Made by a program: the position numbers and the translations under genes. From contig NZ_JAAFZA010000112.1 of NCBI RefSeq assembly GCF_015356865.1, positions 1 to 32,033 of the forward strand: DNA of 32,033 nt. The letters are read 5' to 3'. Every line of letters starts with the position of its first letter. Positions within the stretch are counted from its first letter, which is position 1. Source of the stretch: Catenulispora pinisilvae (GTDB lineage Bacteria; Actinomycetota; Actinomycetes; Streptomycetales; Catenulisporaceae). This document shows, piece by piece, positions 13,645 to 21,913 of the stretch. A model generated the notes under the pieces. The model worked only from the letters and a program-made list of their open reading frames with translations. It did no database searches and was not told the DNA's origin.

Positions 13645-14970
13645 ATGACAGAGTTCGACAACAACCCCTACGTCGTCATCTCCTCCGACTGCCACGCCGG
13701 GCTGCCGACCGAGCAGTACCGCGCCTACATCGAGACCGAGTACCACCCGGCCTTCGACGACTTCCTGGCCGAGCAGAGCGCGCGCATCGAGGCCGCGACC
13801 AAGCTCGGCGTCCGCAACCCCGAGTTCGCGCGCAGCTGGTTCGCCGAACACGAAGAGGGCCTGCGCGGCGGCTGGGATTCGGCGCAGCGCGACAAGGAAC
13901 TCGACGCCGACGGGGTCACCGCCGAGGTCATCTTCCCGGACGCCGACGCCGTCGAGTCCACCACCGCCGCGCCCTTCGGCGTCGGCCTGACCTTCTCCGG
14001 CGGCCTGGACCAGGAGCTGGCGCTGGTCGGTGCCCGCGCGCACAACCGCTGGCTGGCCGAACTGTGCTCGCACTCGCCGGAGCGCCGCCGCGGCGTGGCG
14101 CTGGTGCCGATCACCGGCGACGTGGACGCCGCGGTCGCCGAGATCCGCCGGGCCAGGGAGTCCGGCCTCGGCGCGGTGATGATCCCGGCGATGTGGGAGG
14201 ACAAGGCGCCCTACCACGACCGGCGCTACGACCCGGTCTGGGCGGTCTGCCAAGAGCTCCAGATGCCGGTCGTGACCCACTCCGGGGTGGCGCCGCGCGA
14301 CGAGTACGGCGACCACCTGGGCATCTACGTCTCCGAGGTGACGTGGTGGCCGGCCCGGCCGATCTGGTTCCTGATCTGGTCCGGTGTCTTCGAGCGCTTC
14401 CCCGGGCTGAAGTTCGGCGTCACCGAGGCCGGCTGCTGGTGGGCGCCGAACCTGCTGTGGTTCATGGACCGGCTGTTCCTCGGGGCCCACGCCGCCGCCA
14501 AGCTGACGCCGTTCGAGGAGGTGAAGCGGCCGCCGAGCGAGTACTTCGACCGCAACTGCTTCATCGGCGCGTCCAACACCAAGCGCCGCGAGCTGGCGCA
14601 CCGGTACGAGATCGGCGTCGACAACATGTTGTGGGGCAACGACTTCCCGCATCCGGAGGGGACCTGGCCGAACACCCGGAAGTGGCTGCGGACCACCTTC
14701 CACGACATTCCGATCGAGGAGACCCGGCGGATGATCGGCCTGGCCGCCGCCGAGGTGTACGGGTTCGACGTCGAAAAGCTCCGGCCGGTCGCCGAGCGCG
14801 TCAACCTGCGGCCCGGCGATCTCGGGCAGACCGGCGAGGAGGAAGCCGGCTGGGCCGCCGCCCGCGAGGTCGGCCGGCACTGGCTGACCGGCCACGACTT
14901 CCCGGTCATCGGCTACGGCGCCGCCCTCGGCGGCCACCGGACCGACGGCGTCGGAAGAGAGGTGTCGTGA
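13645..14970 (+). CDS. Amidohydrolase_2 family protein, first of a pair
   Basis: The 441-aa protein is an amidohydrolase_2 (ACMSD/gamma-resorcylate decarboxylase-like) TIM-barrel enzyme. Likely metal ligands are in SSDCHAG (Asp15, His17), VVTHSG (His212) and GNDFPHPEGTWP (Asp333), with VTEAG (Glu261). RAHNRWLAEL and RYDPVWAVCQELQMPVVTHS are family signatures. Members catalyse metal-dependent non-oxidative decarboxylation, hydration or hydrolysis of carboxylated compounds. The start ATG 13645 is 14 bp after the SDR stop, with GGGGGCG upstream. The stop overlaps the next gene's ATG by one base (TGATG). It is related to but clearly distinct from the following gene, so the pair probably arose by an old duplication and may act as two steps or as a hetero-oligomer. 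Confidence 0.9.
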   Translation: MTEFDNNPYVVISSDCHAGLPTEQYRAYIETEYHPAFDDFLAEQSARIEAATKLGVRNPEFARSWFAEHEEGLRGGWDSAQRDKELDADGVTAEVIFPDADAVESTTAAPFGVGLTFSGGLDQELALVGARAHNRWLAELCSHSPERRRGVALVPITGDVDAAVAEIRRARESGLGAVMIPAMWEDKAPYHDRRYDPVWAVCQELQMPVVTHSGVAPRDEYGDHLGIYVSEVTWWPARPIWFLIWSGVFERFPGLKFGVTEAGCWWAPNLLWFMDRLFLGAHAAAKLTPFEEVKRPPSEYFDRNCFIGASNTKRRELAHRYEIGVDNMLWGNDFPHPEGTWPNTRKWLRTTFHDIPIEETRRMIGLAAAEVYGFDVEKLRPVAERVNLRPGDLGQTGEEEAGWAAAREVGRHWLTGHDFPVIGYGAALGGHRTDGVGREVS

Positions 14971-16232
14971 TGAGCGGGCCCGCTGAGGCCGACGCGAAGT
15001 ACACCGTCATCTCCGCCGACGGCCATGCCGGAGCCGACCTGCTGGACTACCGGCCGTACCTGGAGTCCAAGTACCACGCCGAGTTCGATGCGTGGGCCGC
15101 CACGTTCGTCAATCCCTACGAAGACCTCCTGCACGGCGACGCCGCCCGCAACTGGGACTCCGCCCGCCGCCTGGCCGACCTGGAACGCGACGGCATCGTC
15201 GCCGAAGTGCTGTTCCCCAACACCATTCCGCCCTTCTACCCGAGCATGTCGCTCGGCGCGCAGCAGCCATCCGCCGAGGAGTACGAACTGCGCTGGGCCG
15301 GCCTGCGCGCCCACAACCGCTGGATGGCCGACTTCTGCTCGCAGGCGCCCGGCCGCCGCGCCGGCACCTGCCAGGTCCTGCTCGGGAACATGGACGACGC
15401 GGTCGACGAGGTCCGCTGGGCCCGGGAGCACGGCCTGTTCGGCGGCGTCCTGCTGCCCGGGACCCCGCCGGGGACGTCGGTCCCGCAGCTCTACTCCGAC
15501 GTCTACGAACCCCTGTGGGCGGTCTGCGAAGAGCTCGACATGCCGATCAACCACCACGCCGGCTCGGCGTCCCCGGACATCGGCCAGGAGCCGGCCTCCC
15601 GCGCCTGCTACATGGTGGAGATCACCTGGTTCGCGCACCGGGCGATGTGGCACCTGATCTACGGCGGCGCCTTCAAGCGGCACCCCGGCCTGAAGTTCGT
15701 GCTCACCGAGCAGGGCTCCGGCTGGGTGCCCGGGGTCCTGGAATTGCTCGACTACTACCACCGCGCGCTGGTGCGGCGGATGAGCTCGGCGATGGACGAC
15801 GCCGGCGCGATCACCGCCGAGAGCCGGTTCGGCGCCGGGATCGCCGAGGCGGTGGGCCTGGCCCCGAGGGAGTACTGGAAGCAGAACTTCTATCTCGGCG
15901 CCTCCTTCATGCGGCCCGATGAGGTGCCGCTGCGGCACGCCATCGGCCTGGAGAAGCTGATGTGGGGCGGCGACTACCCGCACGACGAGGGCACGTTCCC
16001 GTACTCGCGCGAGGCGCTGCGCAACTCCTTCGCGGGCCTGCCGCACGAGGAGATCACGGCGATCCTCGGCGGCAACGCGGCGCGGGTCTACGGGTTCGAT
16101 CTGGCGGCGCTCGACGCGCTCGCCGCGGCGGTCGGCCCGACGGTCGGGGAGATCGACGAGCCGCTGGGCAAGGTGCCGGCCGACGCCACCTCGCCGACCT
16201 TCGGCACCGACCGGGTACTCCGGGTGTGGTGA
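14970..16232 (+). CDS. Amidohydrolase_2 family protein, second of a pair
   Basis: The 420-aa protein is a second amidohydrolase_2 TIM barrel. It has ISADGHAG (Asp17, His19), MPINHHAGS (His195/His196), LTEQGSGWVPGVLEL and MWGGDYPHDEGTFPYSREAL (Asp335). RAHNRWMADFCSQAPGRR matches the block in the gene upstream. It probably carries out a metal-dependent decarboxylation or hydrolysis in the same pathway. Translation is coupled: its ATG shares one base with the preceding stop, and AGAGAGG lies upstream at 14956-14962. It is the last gene of the operon; a strong hairpin terminator follows at 16330. No signal peptide is seen, so the pathway is cytoplasmic. Confidence 0.9.
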   Translation: MSGPAEADAKYTVISADGHAGADLLDYRPYLESKYHAEFDAWAATFVNPYEDLLHGDAARNWDSARRLADLERDGIVAEVLFPNTIPPFYPSMSLGAQQPSAEEYELRWAGLRAHNRWMADFCSQAPGRRAGTCQVLLGNMDDAVDEVRWAREHGLFGGVLLPGTPPGTSVPQLYSDVYEPLWAVCEELDMPINHHAGSASPDIGQEPASRACYMVEITWFAHRAMWHLIYGGAFKRHPGLKFVLTEQGSGWVPGVLELLDYYHRALVRRMSSAMDDAGAITAESRFGAGIAEAVGLAPREYWKQNFYLGASFMRPDEVPLRHAIGLEKLMWGGDYPHDEGTFPYSREALRNSFAGLPHEEITAILGGNAARVYGFDLAALDALAAAVGPTVGEIDEPLGKVPADATSPTFGTDRVLRVW

Positions 16233-16546
16233 CGCCACGGGCCTGCGACCTGCGCCTGCTGTTCGCCATGGCTTAACTCCGAGCCGGGCGGGCATACGTG
16301 ATCACGTGGAACACGGCACCCGGCGCGCGGCGATCCGCCGACCTCACCTGGTCGGCGGATCGCTTTCCGTCCGGCGCGGTCCTTCACGGCCTGCTCAGGT
16401 CGCGGAGGTTCGCTGTTCGGACCGGACCCGGCGCCCGGCGGCGGTCTTGATCTCGTGTTGACCTGTCCTGGTGCACAGTGGCAGGCGGACGCAGGACCTG
16501 GAGTGCGGCCGGCTGACGGGTCGGAAGTGAGCGGAGGGTGACGCCG
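16233..16546. other. Intergenic region with palindrome and terminator
   Basis: No gene is seen in these 314 bases. They contain the 12-bp palindrome ACGTGATCACGT (16296-16307), the operon terminator (16330-16363), and presumably the promoter of the downstream protease gene, which I could not place. Confidence 0.5.
16330..16363 (+). terminator. Strong hairpin terminator of the decarboxylase-amidohydrolase operon
   Basis: GCGATCCGCCGACC and GGTCGGCGGATCGC form a perfect 14-bp stem around a 6-nt loop (TCACCT), followed by TTTCC. It lies about 100 bp after the last operon gene. The short T-tract is usual for high-GC actinobacteria. Confidence 0.8.
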
Positions 16547-17632
16547 ATGGAGATGCCCGAGGTGCCCGACCGGCATTCGAGGGTCGCGCGGATGCGGCAG
16601 CGGGCGCGGAACCGCAAGCGCGCGCGGGCCCGCCGGGCGGCGTTCGCCGCCGGGGCGGCCGGGATCCTGGTGATCGCCGGGATGCTCGGCGTCGCGTTCA
16701 GCAGACCGCCGTCGGCCGGGGCGGCGACCGCCGACCACACCGCGGCCCCCGTCGTGACCCCGGTCGCGGCCGGCAGCCCTTCGACGTCGCCCTCGGCGCG
16801 GGGCGTCAACGAGGCGGCCGCCGCGCCCCCGCCCTCGCTCGCGCCGCCCCGCACGACGGCTGCCGCGCCCGCCAGTGTCACCCCGGAGCCCACGATCACC
16901 CAGGCCCTGAGCGTCGCCGCTCCCGCGGCCGCCGCTCCCGGGTCCACGGTCGACTCGCCCGCCAAGCCCACCGGTTCGCCGAGCGGGACGCCGTTCGGCG
17001 GGACCGCCGTGGCCGGCGTCCTGTACAAGACGGACACCGGCGTCTCCAGCCACTTCTGTAGCGCCTCGGTCGTGCACAGCGCCGCCGGGAACCTGGTCAT
17101 CACGGCCGCGCACTGCGTCTACAGCGACGGTCCCAAGTCGGACGTCGCTTTCGCGCCCGGCTTCCACGACGGCCAGATGCCCTACGGCTCCTGGGCGGTG
17201 ACCAAGGTCGTGGTCTCGCAGGACTGGCAGGACAACAACGATCCCGACCAGGACGTGGCCTTCTTGCAGGTGGCGCCGTCCCCCTCCGGGGCCTCGCTGG
17301 AGTCGGTGACCGGCGCCGACCAGATCGCCTTCGACCAGGGCTTCGGGATGTCGGTGACGGTGCCGGCCTACCCGCAGGGCTCGGACACGCCGATCACGTG
17401 CACGGCGCCGGCGGTGGAGTTCAGCTCGACCCAGACCGAGTGGGACTGTCGCGGCTATCCGGACGGCACCTCGGGCGCGCCGTTCCTGACGAAGGTGGAC
17501 TCCAGCGGCGAGAAGGGCACCGTGGTCGGCGTGATAGGCGGGTACGAGCAGGGCGGGGATAGTCCGGACGTGTCCTACAGCGCCTATTTCGGCTCGGCCG
17601 TCCAGGCGTTGTATCAGAACGCGACATCATAA
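16547..17632 (+). CDS. Membrane-anchored trypsin-like serine protease
   Basis: The 361-aa protein has a very basic N-terminus (RMRQRARNRKRARARRA), one membrane helix at about 32-52, a long Ala/Pro/Thr/Ser linker (about 53-150), and a chymotrypsin-fold domain from about 151. The triad is His189 in ITAAHC, Asp236 in DPDQDVAFLQV and Ser309 in YPDGTSGAPFL. The oxyanion motif is GTSGAP where trypsins have GDSGGP, as in many bacterial relatives. Cys pairs around the His (171/190) and before the Ser (285/301) suggest disulfides outside the cell. It should be an extracytoplasmic protease, type II-anchored or released after signal cleavage. I prefer ATG 16547, with GGAGG 9 nt upstream, over GTG 16538, which would abut that site. 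Confidence 0.9.
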   Translation: MEMPEVPDRHSRVARMRQRARNRKRARARRAAFAAGAAGILVIAGMLGVAFSRPPSAGAATADHTAAPVVTPVAAGSPSTSPSARGVNEAAAAPPPSLAPPRTTAAAPASVTPEPTITQALSVAAPAAAAPGSTVDSPAKPTGSPSGTPFGGTAVAGVLYKTDTGVSSHFCSASVVHSAAGNLVITAAHCVYSDGPKSDVAFAPGFHDGQMPYGSWAVTKVVVSQDWQDNNDPDQDVAFLQVAPSPSGASLESVTGADQIAFDQGFGMSVTVPAYPQGSDTPITCTAPAVEFSSTQTEWDCRGYPDGTSGAPFLTKVDSSGEKGTVVGVIGGYEQGGDSPDVSYSAYFGSAVQALYQNATS

Positions 17633-17786
17633 TCGGGATGTTTCGCCGGATTACCGCTCGTTGGGTGCGATACCATGCGACACACGCGTAACCGCCCCTT
17701 GATCGCGTTCGGTACGCTTTAGCCTCCCACCGATACGGCGGCCCCGTGGTGTGGCCGCCGACCCCACTCGTGGAAGGCTCGTCACC

Positions 17787-18179
17787 TTGTTCTCCGGTTT
17801 CAAAAAGTTCCTGATGCGCGGCAACGTGGTCGACCTGGCGGTCGCCGTGGTCATGGGCGCGGCGTTCGGCGCGATCGTCAAGTCGCTGGTCAGCGACATC
17901 ATCATGCCGCTGATCACGGCGATCTTCGGCAAGCAGGACTACACCAAGCTGACCTTCACGATCAACAAGTCCTCGTTCGCCTACGGCGACCTGCTGACCA
18001 ACGTGATCAGCTTCGTGTCCATCGCGGCCGCGGTGTACTTCCTGATCGTGATGCCGCTGAACCACCTCAACGACCGGCGCAAGGCCCGGCTCGGCATCCC
18101 GGAGCAGGCCACGGCCACCGAGAAGGAGCTGCTGGCGGAGATCCGCGACCTGCTGGCCTCGCAGCGCAACAGCAACTGA
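17787..18179 (+). CDS. mscL: Large-conductance mechanosensitive channel MscL
   Basis: The 130-aa protein matches MscL: FSGFKKFLMRGNVVDLAVAV at the N-terminus, the pore-lining first helix with MGAAFGAIVKSLVSDIIMPL, a periplasmic loop (about 48-65), the second helix NVISFVSIAAAVYFLIVMPL, and a charged cytoplasmic C-terminal helix ending EKELLAEIRDLLASQRNSN. The homopentamer opens under membrane tension and releases solutes during osmotic downshock. I chose TTG 17787 because homology begins there and GGAAGG sits 9 nt upstream; a GTG at 17751 would add 12 residues not found in the family. It is likely monocistronic. Confidence 0.95.
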   Translation: MFSGFKKFLMRGNVVDLAVAVVMGAAFGAIVKSLVSDIIMPLITAIFGKQDYTKLTFTINKSSFAYGDLLTNVISFVSIAAAVYFLIVMPLNHLNDRRKARLGIPEQATATEKELLAEIRDLLASQRNSN

Positions 18180-18187
18180 GGGCCCGC

Positions 18188-18210
18188 GGGCCGCGGGAAT
18201 CGCGCGGCCC
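18188..18210 (+). terminator. Possible terminator after mscL
   Basis: GGGCCGCG (18188-18195) and CGCGGCCC (18203-18210) form an 8-bp stem with a 7-nt loop 8 bp after the mscL stop. There is no T-tract. Confidence 0.4.
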
Positions 18211-18302
18211 CGGCCGGGGATCGCCGGGTCGGGCTCGGGACCGCCGGGTCGGACCCGGGGTCCGGCTCGGGCCGGTCACCTCGATCTGCCACACTCCCCG
18301 GC

Positions 18303-18797
18303 ATGACCGCACAAGCTCAGCTGAAGTCGACTGTGAAGTCCGCTGTGAGGCACATAGCCCCGGGGAGCTGGCGCCGGCACCCCGGCGTCCGGACCGGCGA
18401 CCAACTCACCAGGGGCGAGCGGGCCGCCGACGCCATGCGCAACGGCATGGGGTCGTGGATGTTCGTCTTCGTGTCGGTGTGCTTCCTGATCGTCTGGATG
18501 ACGGCCAATGTCGTGCTGGACAAGTCGACCGGCCACACCTTCGACGCGTACCCGTTCATCCTGCTCAACCTGGTGCTCTCGTGCGTGGCGGCGTTGCAGG
18601 GGGCGATCCTGCTGATCGCCGCCAAGCGGTCCGACCAGGTGGCCAGCGAGCTCGCGCAGCACGACTACGACGAGGACCGCCAGTCCCGGGAGATGCTGGA
18701 GGTCCTGACCCGCGAGTTCGAGGCGCTGCGGACCCAGCACGCCGACCAGAGCCGGCAGCTGGCCGAGCTGATCGCGCGGCTGCCGCGGCAGCAGTAG
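18303..18797 (+). CDS. DUF1003 membrane protein
   Basis: The 164-aa protein matches the DUF1003 family. After a basic N-terminus it has GERAADAMRNGMGSWMFVFV and the first membrane helix (about 50-70), then HTFDAYPFILLNLVLSCVAA and a second helix with the conserved ALQGAILLIAAKRSDQ. A cytoplasmic coiled-coil-like tail follows (about 118-164, EMLEVLTREFEALRTQHADQ). The function of DUF1003 proteins is not established; they are inner-membrane proteins widespread in bacteria. No clear Shine-Dalgarno precedes ATG 18303. It follows mscL by 123 bp and probably has its own promoter. Confidence 0.9.
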   Translation: MTAQAQLKSTVKSAVRHIAPGSWRRHPGVRTGDQLTRGERAADAMRNGMGSWMFVFVSVCFLIVWMTANVVLDKSTGHTFDAYPFILLNLVLSCVAALQGAILLIAAKRSDQVASELAQHDYDEDRQSREMLEVLTREFEALRTQHADQSRQLAELIARLPRQQ

Positions 18798-18881
18798 CAG
18801 CAGTAGCCGCACCAGCGGTGGTGGATCAGCGGCTTCGGATCACAGGCCGCGGGTCAGGGCTGGTTGGCCGCCGGTGGCGGA

Positions 18882-19784
18882 TCAGGGGTGCGGCAGCAGT
18901 GCCGGGCAGCCCTGCGTCTTGTACCAGGCCTGGTACTCGAAGTGCCAGGTCTCGTCGGCGAAGCGGCGGCACAGGCCGTACTTGCCGGCGGTGGACTCCA
19001 GCCAGGCCGCGGCCGAGGGCGGGGCGATGTCCATCGCGTAGCCCTTCACGTGTGCAGACTCGTCCGGCGGCAGGGCCCAGGTGCGCGCGGCCTGCGCCGA
19101 GCCCAGCTGCTTGACGTAGCAGTCGAAGATGCGCTTCTGGTAGGCCGCCGAGCGGTAGCCGGAGTTGAGGACGAAGCCCAATCCGTTGGCCTCGGCGGCC
19201 TTCTTGGCGTTCAGGAACGCCTGCTGGGTGCCCTCGGTCATGCCGCTGAACATCACCGCCCGGTCGGCGGCGGTGTCGTGGCTCGTGTTCTCGCAGGCCC
19301 CGCCGGTCTCGTCGGTCGGGGTCGGCGACGTCGGGCTCTTGCCCGGGGTCGGCGTGCCGGCCTTCGTCGGCGTCGAGGGCGTGGTGGCGTCCGAGGTGGG
19401 TGGCGGTGTGCTCGGTGTACTCGGTGTGGTCGGCGCCGTGGGGCTCTGCTGCGAGGTTGCCGGCGGCAGCGGGCTTTGCGTGGTCGGGCCGGTGGCGGCG
19501 ACAGTCTGCGCGGTGGTGTTCGAGGTGTGGTGCGAGCCGCCCGCGATCGCCGCGGCGCCGCCGGCCAGAGCCAGTGCGACGACTGTCACGCCGCCGACGA
19601 CGAGCCAGCGCTTGGAGCGGCGCTCGGGTCCGTCCGGGTCGGAGCCGTGCCGTTCGGGCCGGTGCCAGCGGCCGTCACCGAAGGCGTCGATGCCCTCGCC
19701 GGCCTCGGCCTCGGCCGCCGCTTCCGCCGCGGCGCGGCCGATGTCCTCGCCCGGCTGCTGCGGCGTTTGATCGCGCTGTTCCAT
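18882..19784 (-). CDS. VanY/M15B-type D-alanyl-D-alanine carboxypeptidase, membrane anchored
   Basis: The 300-aa protein has an acidic cytoplasmic N-terminus (about 1-58), one membrane helix (about 60-82), a Thr/Pro/Ser-rich linker (about 85-160) and a C-terminal peptidase domain. Zinc ligands and the M15B motifs are visible: NSGYRSAAYQKRIF (Arg211), ESAHVKGYAMDI (His245, Asp252) and DETWHFEY (His281). These enzymes cut the terminal D-Ala or related bonds of peptidoglycan stem peptides outside the membrane. Cysteines at 164, 222, 272 and 293 may form disulfides. The domain order (inside, helix, wall-spanning linker, hydrolase) matches that of the nearby protease at 16547, suggesting both act in the cell wall. 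No clear Shine-Dalgarno precedes the ATG at 19784. Confidence 0.92.
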   Translation of the reverse strand: MEQRDQTPQQPGEDIGRAAAEAAAEAEAGEGIDAFGDGRWHRPERHGSDPDGPERRSKRWLVVGGVTVVALALAGGAAAIAGGSHHTSNTTAQTVAATGPTTQSPLPPATSQQSPTAPTTPSTPSTPPPTSDATTPSTPTKAGTPTPGKSPTSPTPTDETGGACENTSHDTAADRAVMFSGMTEGTQQAFLNAKKAAEANGLGFVLNSGYRSAAYQKRIFDCYVKQLGSAQAARTWALPPDESAHVKGYAMDIAPPSAAAWLESTAGKYGLCRRFADETWHFEYQAWYKTQGCPALLPHP

Positions 19785-19876
19785 GTATGAGTAGACGAGA
19801 AAGGGGCCGCTTTCGTTGCTGCGCGCGGGGTTTCGGTTGGATCACGGCCGCCGACGGGCCACGACCGCCGGCCGGA

Positions 19877-20623
19877 TCACGACCGCCAGCGCGAGGCCGC
19901 CTGCACCCGGCAGCGCACACCGAGCTTCACGTAGGCGTGCTCCAGGTGCTTGTCCACGGTGCGCGGGCTGATCCCCAGCCGGGTGGCGATCTGCCGGTCG
20001 GTCAGGCCCCGGCACAGCAGATCGAGGACGTCGGCTTCGCGCGGCGACACCAACACCGGCCTGGGCAGTGGGCTGCCGAACCGGGCCAGCGCGCGGCCGA
20101 TGCGGGGCCGCAGTGATTCGGCGACCGCCACGTCCTGCGGCGCGAAGTCGGGGGCGGCGCGGTTGAAGAGCACGACGACGCGTCGTTGCTCGTCCGGCTG
20201 CACCGCCATGATCAGCTGACGCCGGGCGCCCAGCGGGGCGAACACGGACTGGAACAGCGGCAGCCGGTGGAACTCGGCGTCGGTGTGCAGATCCGAGCGC
20301 CGGGTCGCGGTCCCGGCGCCGTGCCAGGCCTCGGCCAGCAGCGGGTCTTGGGCGTGCGTGTCCAGGGCCGCGGCCTGGTCGGTGCCGATCGATCCGGCCG
20401 GCTCGGCCCGCCAGGCCGCCGGGTGCCATCGGTCCGATGCCAGCCACAGCACGGTGTCGGACGGGACGGCCCGGCGCAGCGCCGGCAGCAGCCGGTCCAC
20501 CAGCTCGGCCTCCTCCACCCCGCCCAGCAGCACGTCCGCCACGGCCAGGATCCGGCGTAACCCGACCTCCCCTGGCGTGGGGACGGGGCGCGGTTGGCTT
20601 ATCAGCGGGACCGGGGACGGCAT
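19877..20623 (-). CDS. LuxR-type transcriptional regulator
   Basis: The 248-aa protein has an N-terminal sensor-like region (about 22-180) resembling a GAF-type fold (AELVDRLLPALRRAVPSDTV then QLIMAVQPDEQRRVVVLFNR). A LuxR helix-turn-helix covers about 190-245: LVSPREADVLDLLCRGLTDR, QIATRLGISPRTVDKHLEHA and YVKLGVRCRVQAA. I chose ATG 20623, supported by AGGTG 7 nt upstream; the frame stays open much farther, but only antisense to moaA. There is no receiver domain or partner kinase nearby, so it is an orphan that may sense a small molecule directly. It is divergent from moaA (187 bp between starts); a link with molybdenum cofactor synthesis is possible but unproven. Confidence 0.88.
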   Translation of the reverse strand: MPSPVPLISQPRPVPTPGEVGLRRILAVADVLLGGVEEAELVDRLLPALRRAVPSDTVLWLASDRWHPAAWRAEPAGSIGTDQAAALDTHAQDPLLAEAWHGAGTATRRSDLHTDAEFHRLPLFQSVFAPLGARRQLIMAVQPDEQRRVVVLFNRAAPDFAPQDVAVAESLRPRIGRALARFGSPLPRPVLVSPREADVLDLLCRGLTDRQIATRLGISPRTVDKHLEHAYVKLGVRCRVQAASRWRS

Positions 20624-20810
20624 GCGGATCACCTGCGATCGCGACGTGAGCGGGGATCGGCGATGGTGGCGCTGGGTGAAGGCGCGACGGCGGAGGGTGG
20701 ACAGCAAGAATGCTAGCGAGCCGATCCGTGGACGGGAACAAGCAGGGCTAGTGAGAAGCTGGGAAGGTAAGACGGGATCTTCCCGGGGGTTCGGCGAGAG
20801 AGGGTCGCAG

Positions 20811-21800
20811 ATGCTGGTCGACACGTTCGGCAGGACGGCGACGGACTTGCGCGTGTCCCTGACCGACCGCTGCAACCTTCGCTGCACGTACTGCATGCCG
20901 GCCGAGGGGCTGCCGTGGCTGCCGAAGGCGGAGCTGCTGACCGATGAGGAGATCCTGCGGCTGATCCGCATCGCGGTCCGGCTGCTCGGGGTCGACGAGG
21001 TGCGGTTCACCGGCGGCGAGCCGCTGGTCCGGCCGGGCATCGCCGGCCTGGTGCGGCAGGTGGCCGAGCTGGAGCCGCGGCCCCGGATCTCGCTGACCAC
21101 CAACGCGCTCGCCCTGGCCCGCCTGGCGCCGACGCTGAAGGACGCCGGCCTGGACCGGGTCAACGTCTCGCTGGACACCCTGGACCCGGAGGTCTTCCGG
21201 GAGCTGACCCGGCGCGACCGGTTCGCGGACGTGGTCGCCGGGCTGGAAGCGGCGGCGCAGGCCGGGCTGACCCCGGTCAAGGTGAACAGCGTGCTGATGC
21301 GCGGGGTCAACGACGCCGAGGCCCCGGCCCTGCTCAGGTGGTGTCTGGAGCGCGGGTACGAGCTGCGGTTCATCGAGCAGATGCCGCTGGACGCGCAGCA
21401 CGGCTGGGACCGGGCCGAGATGGTCACGGCCGAGGAGATCCTGGCCGCGCTGGAGCGCGAGTTCACGCTGACCCCGGAGGGCAAGGCGGTGCGCGGCGCG
21501 GCGCCGGCCGAGACCTGGCTGGTGGACGGCGGACCGGGCCGGGTCGGGGTGATCGCCAGCGTGACCCGGCCGTTCTGCGGCGACTGCGACCGGGTGCGGC
21601 TGACGGCCGACGGGCAGGTGCGGACCTGCTTGTTCGCCCGCGAGGAGTCGGATCTGCGCGGCGCGATGCGCGACGGCGCGAGCGATGAGGAACTGGCCGA
21701 GCGCTGGCGCGTCGCGATGCTGGGGAAGAAGCGGGCGGCCGGGATCGGGGAGCCGGGGTTCGTGCAGCCCGAGCGGCCGATGTCGGCGATCGGCGGCTAG
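20811..21800 (+). CDS. moaA: GTP 3',8-cyclase MoaA (molybdenum cofactor biosynthesis)
   Basis: The 329-aa protein is MoaA, which with MoaC turns GTP into cyclic pyranopterin monophosphate. The radical-SAM cluster motif is CNLRCTYC (Cys21, 25, 28) and the SAM-binding GGEP follows in VRFTGGEPLVRPG. The second 4Fe-4S cluster is bound by Cys256, Cys259 and Cys273 in CGDCDRVRLTADGQVRTC. The protein ends in the conserved double glycine (AIGG) needed for activity. The start is ATG 20811, preceded by GAGAGAGGG. No other moa gene is adjacent in this window, which is common in actinobacteria. Confidence 0.97.
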   Translation: MLVDTFGRTATDLRVSLTDRCNLRCTYCMPAEGLPWLPKAELLTDEEILRLIRIAVRLLGVDEVRFTGGEPLVRPGIAGLVRQVAELEPRPRISLTTNALALARLAPTLKDAGLDRVNVSLDTLDPEVFRELTRRDRFADVVAGLEAAAQAGLTPVKVNSVLMRGVNDAEAPALLRWCLERGYELRFIEQMPLDAQHGWDRAEMVTAEEILAALEREFTLTPEGKAVRGAAPAETWLVDGGPGRVGVIASVTRPFCGDCDRVRLTADGQVRTCLFAREESDLRGAMRDGASDEELAERWRVAMLGKKRAAGIGEPGFVQPERPMSAIGG

Positions 21801-21870
21801 CACCGGGCCGGTCGGAAAAATTTCGGGGAGCATGTAGTAGCGGGCCAAAGCCGTTCGTCAACCACATGAC

Positions 21871-21888
21871 CGGCGGGACACACCGCCG
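21871..21888 (+). other. Hairpin in the leader of the DGPF gene
   Basis: CGGCGG and CCGCCG form a 6-bp stem around a 6-nt loop, 25 nt before ATG 21914. It may be a leader structure or a weak terminator for moaA; no T-tract follows. Confidence 0.35.
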
Positions 21889-21913
21889 CGACAGCCTGCG
21901 AACGGAGAGACCG

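Noticed and set aside
16538-17632. GTG 16538 as the start of the serine protease
   Set aside because: The GGAGG site directly abuts it; ATG 16547 has normal spacing and keeps the same basic N-terminus.
20624-20810. A molybdenum-cofactor riboswitch upstream of moaA
   Set aside because: Only a 5-bp hairpin is visible and none of the known conserved elements was recognised.
19877-21484. Upstream extension of the LuxR frame to 535 codons
   Set aside because: The extension is antisense to moaA; ATG 20623 has a ribosome site and the domain start.
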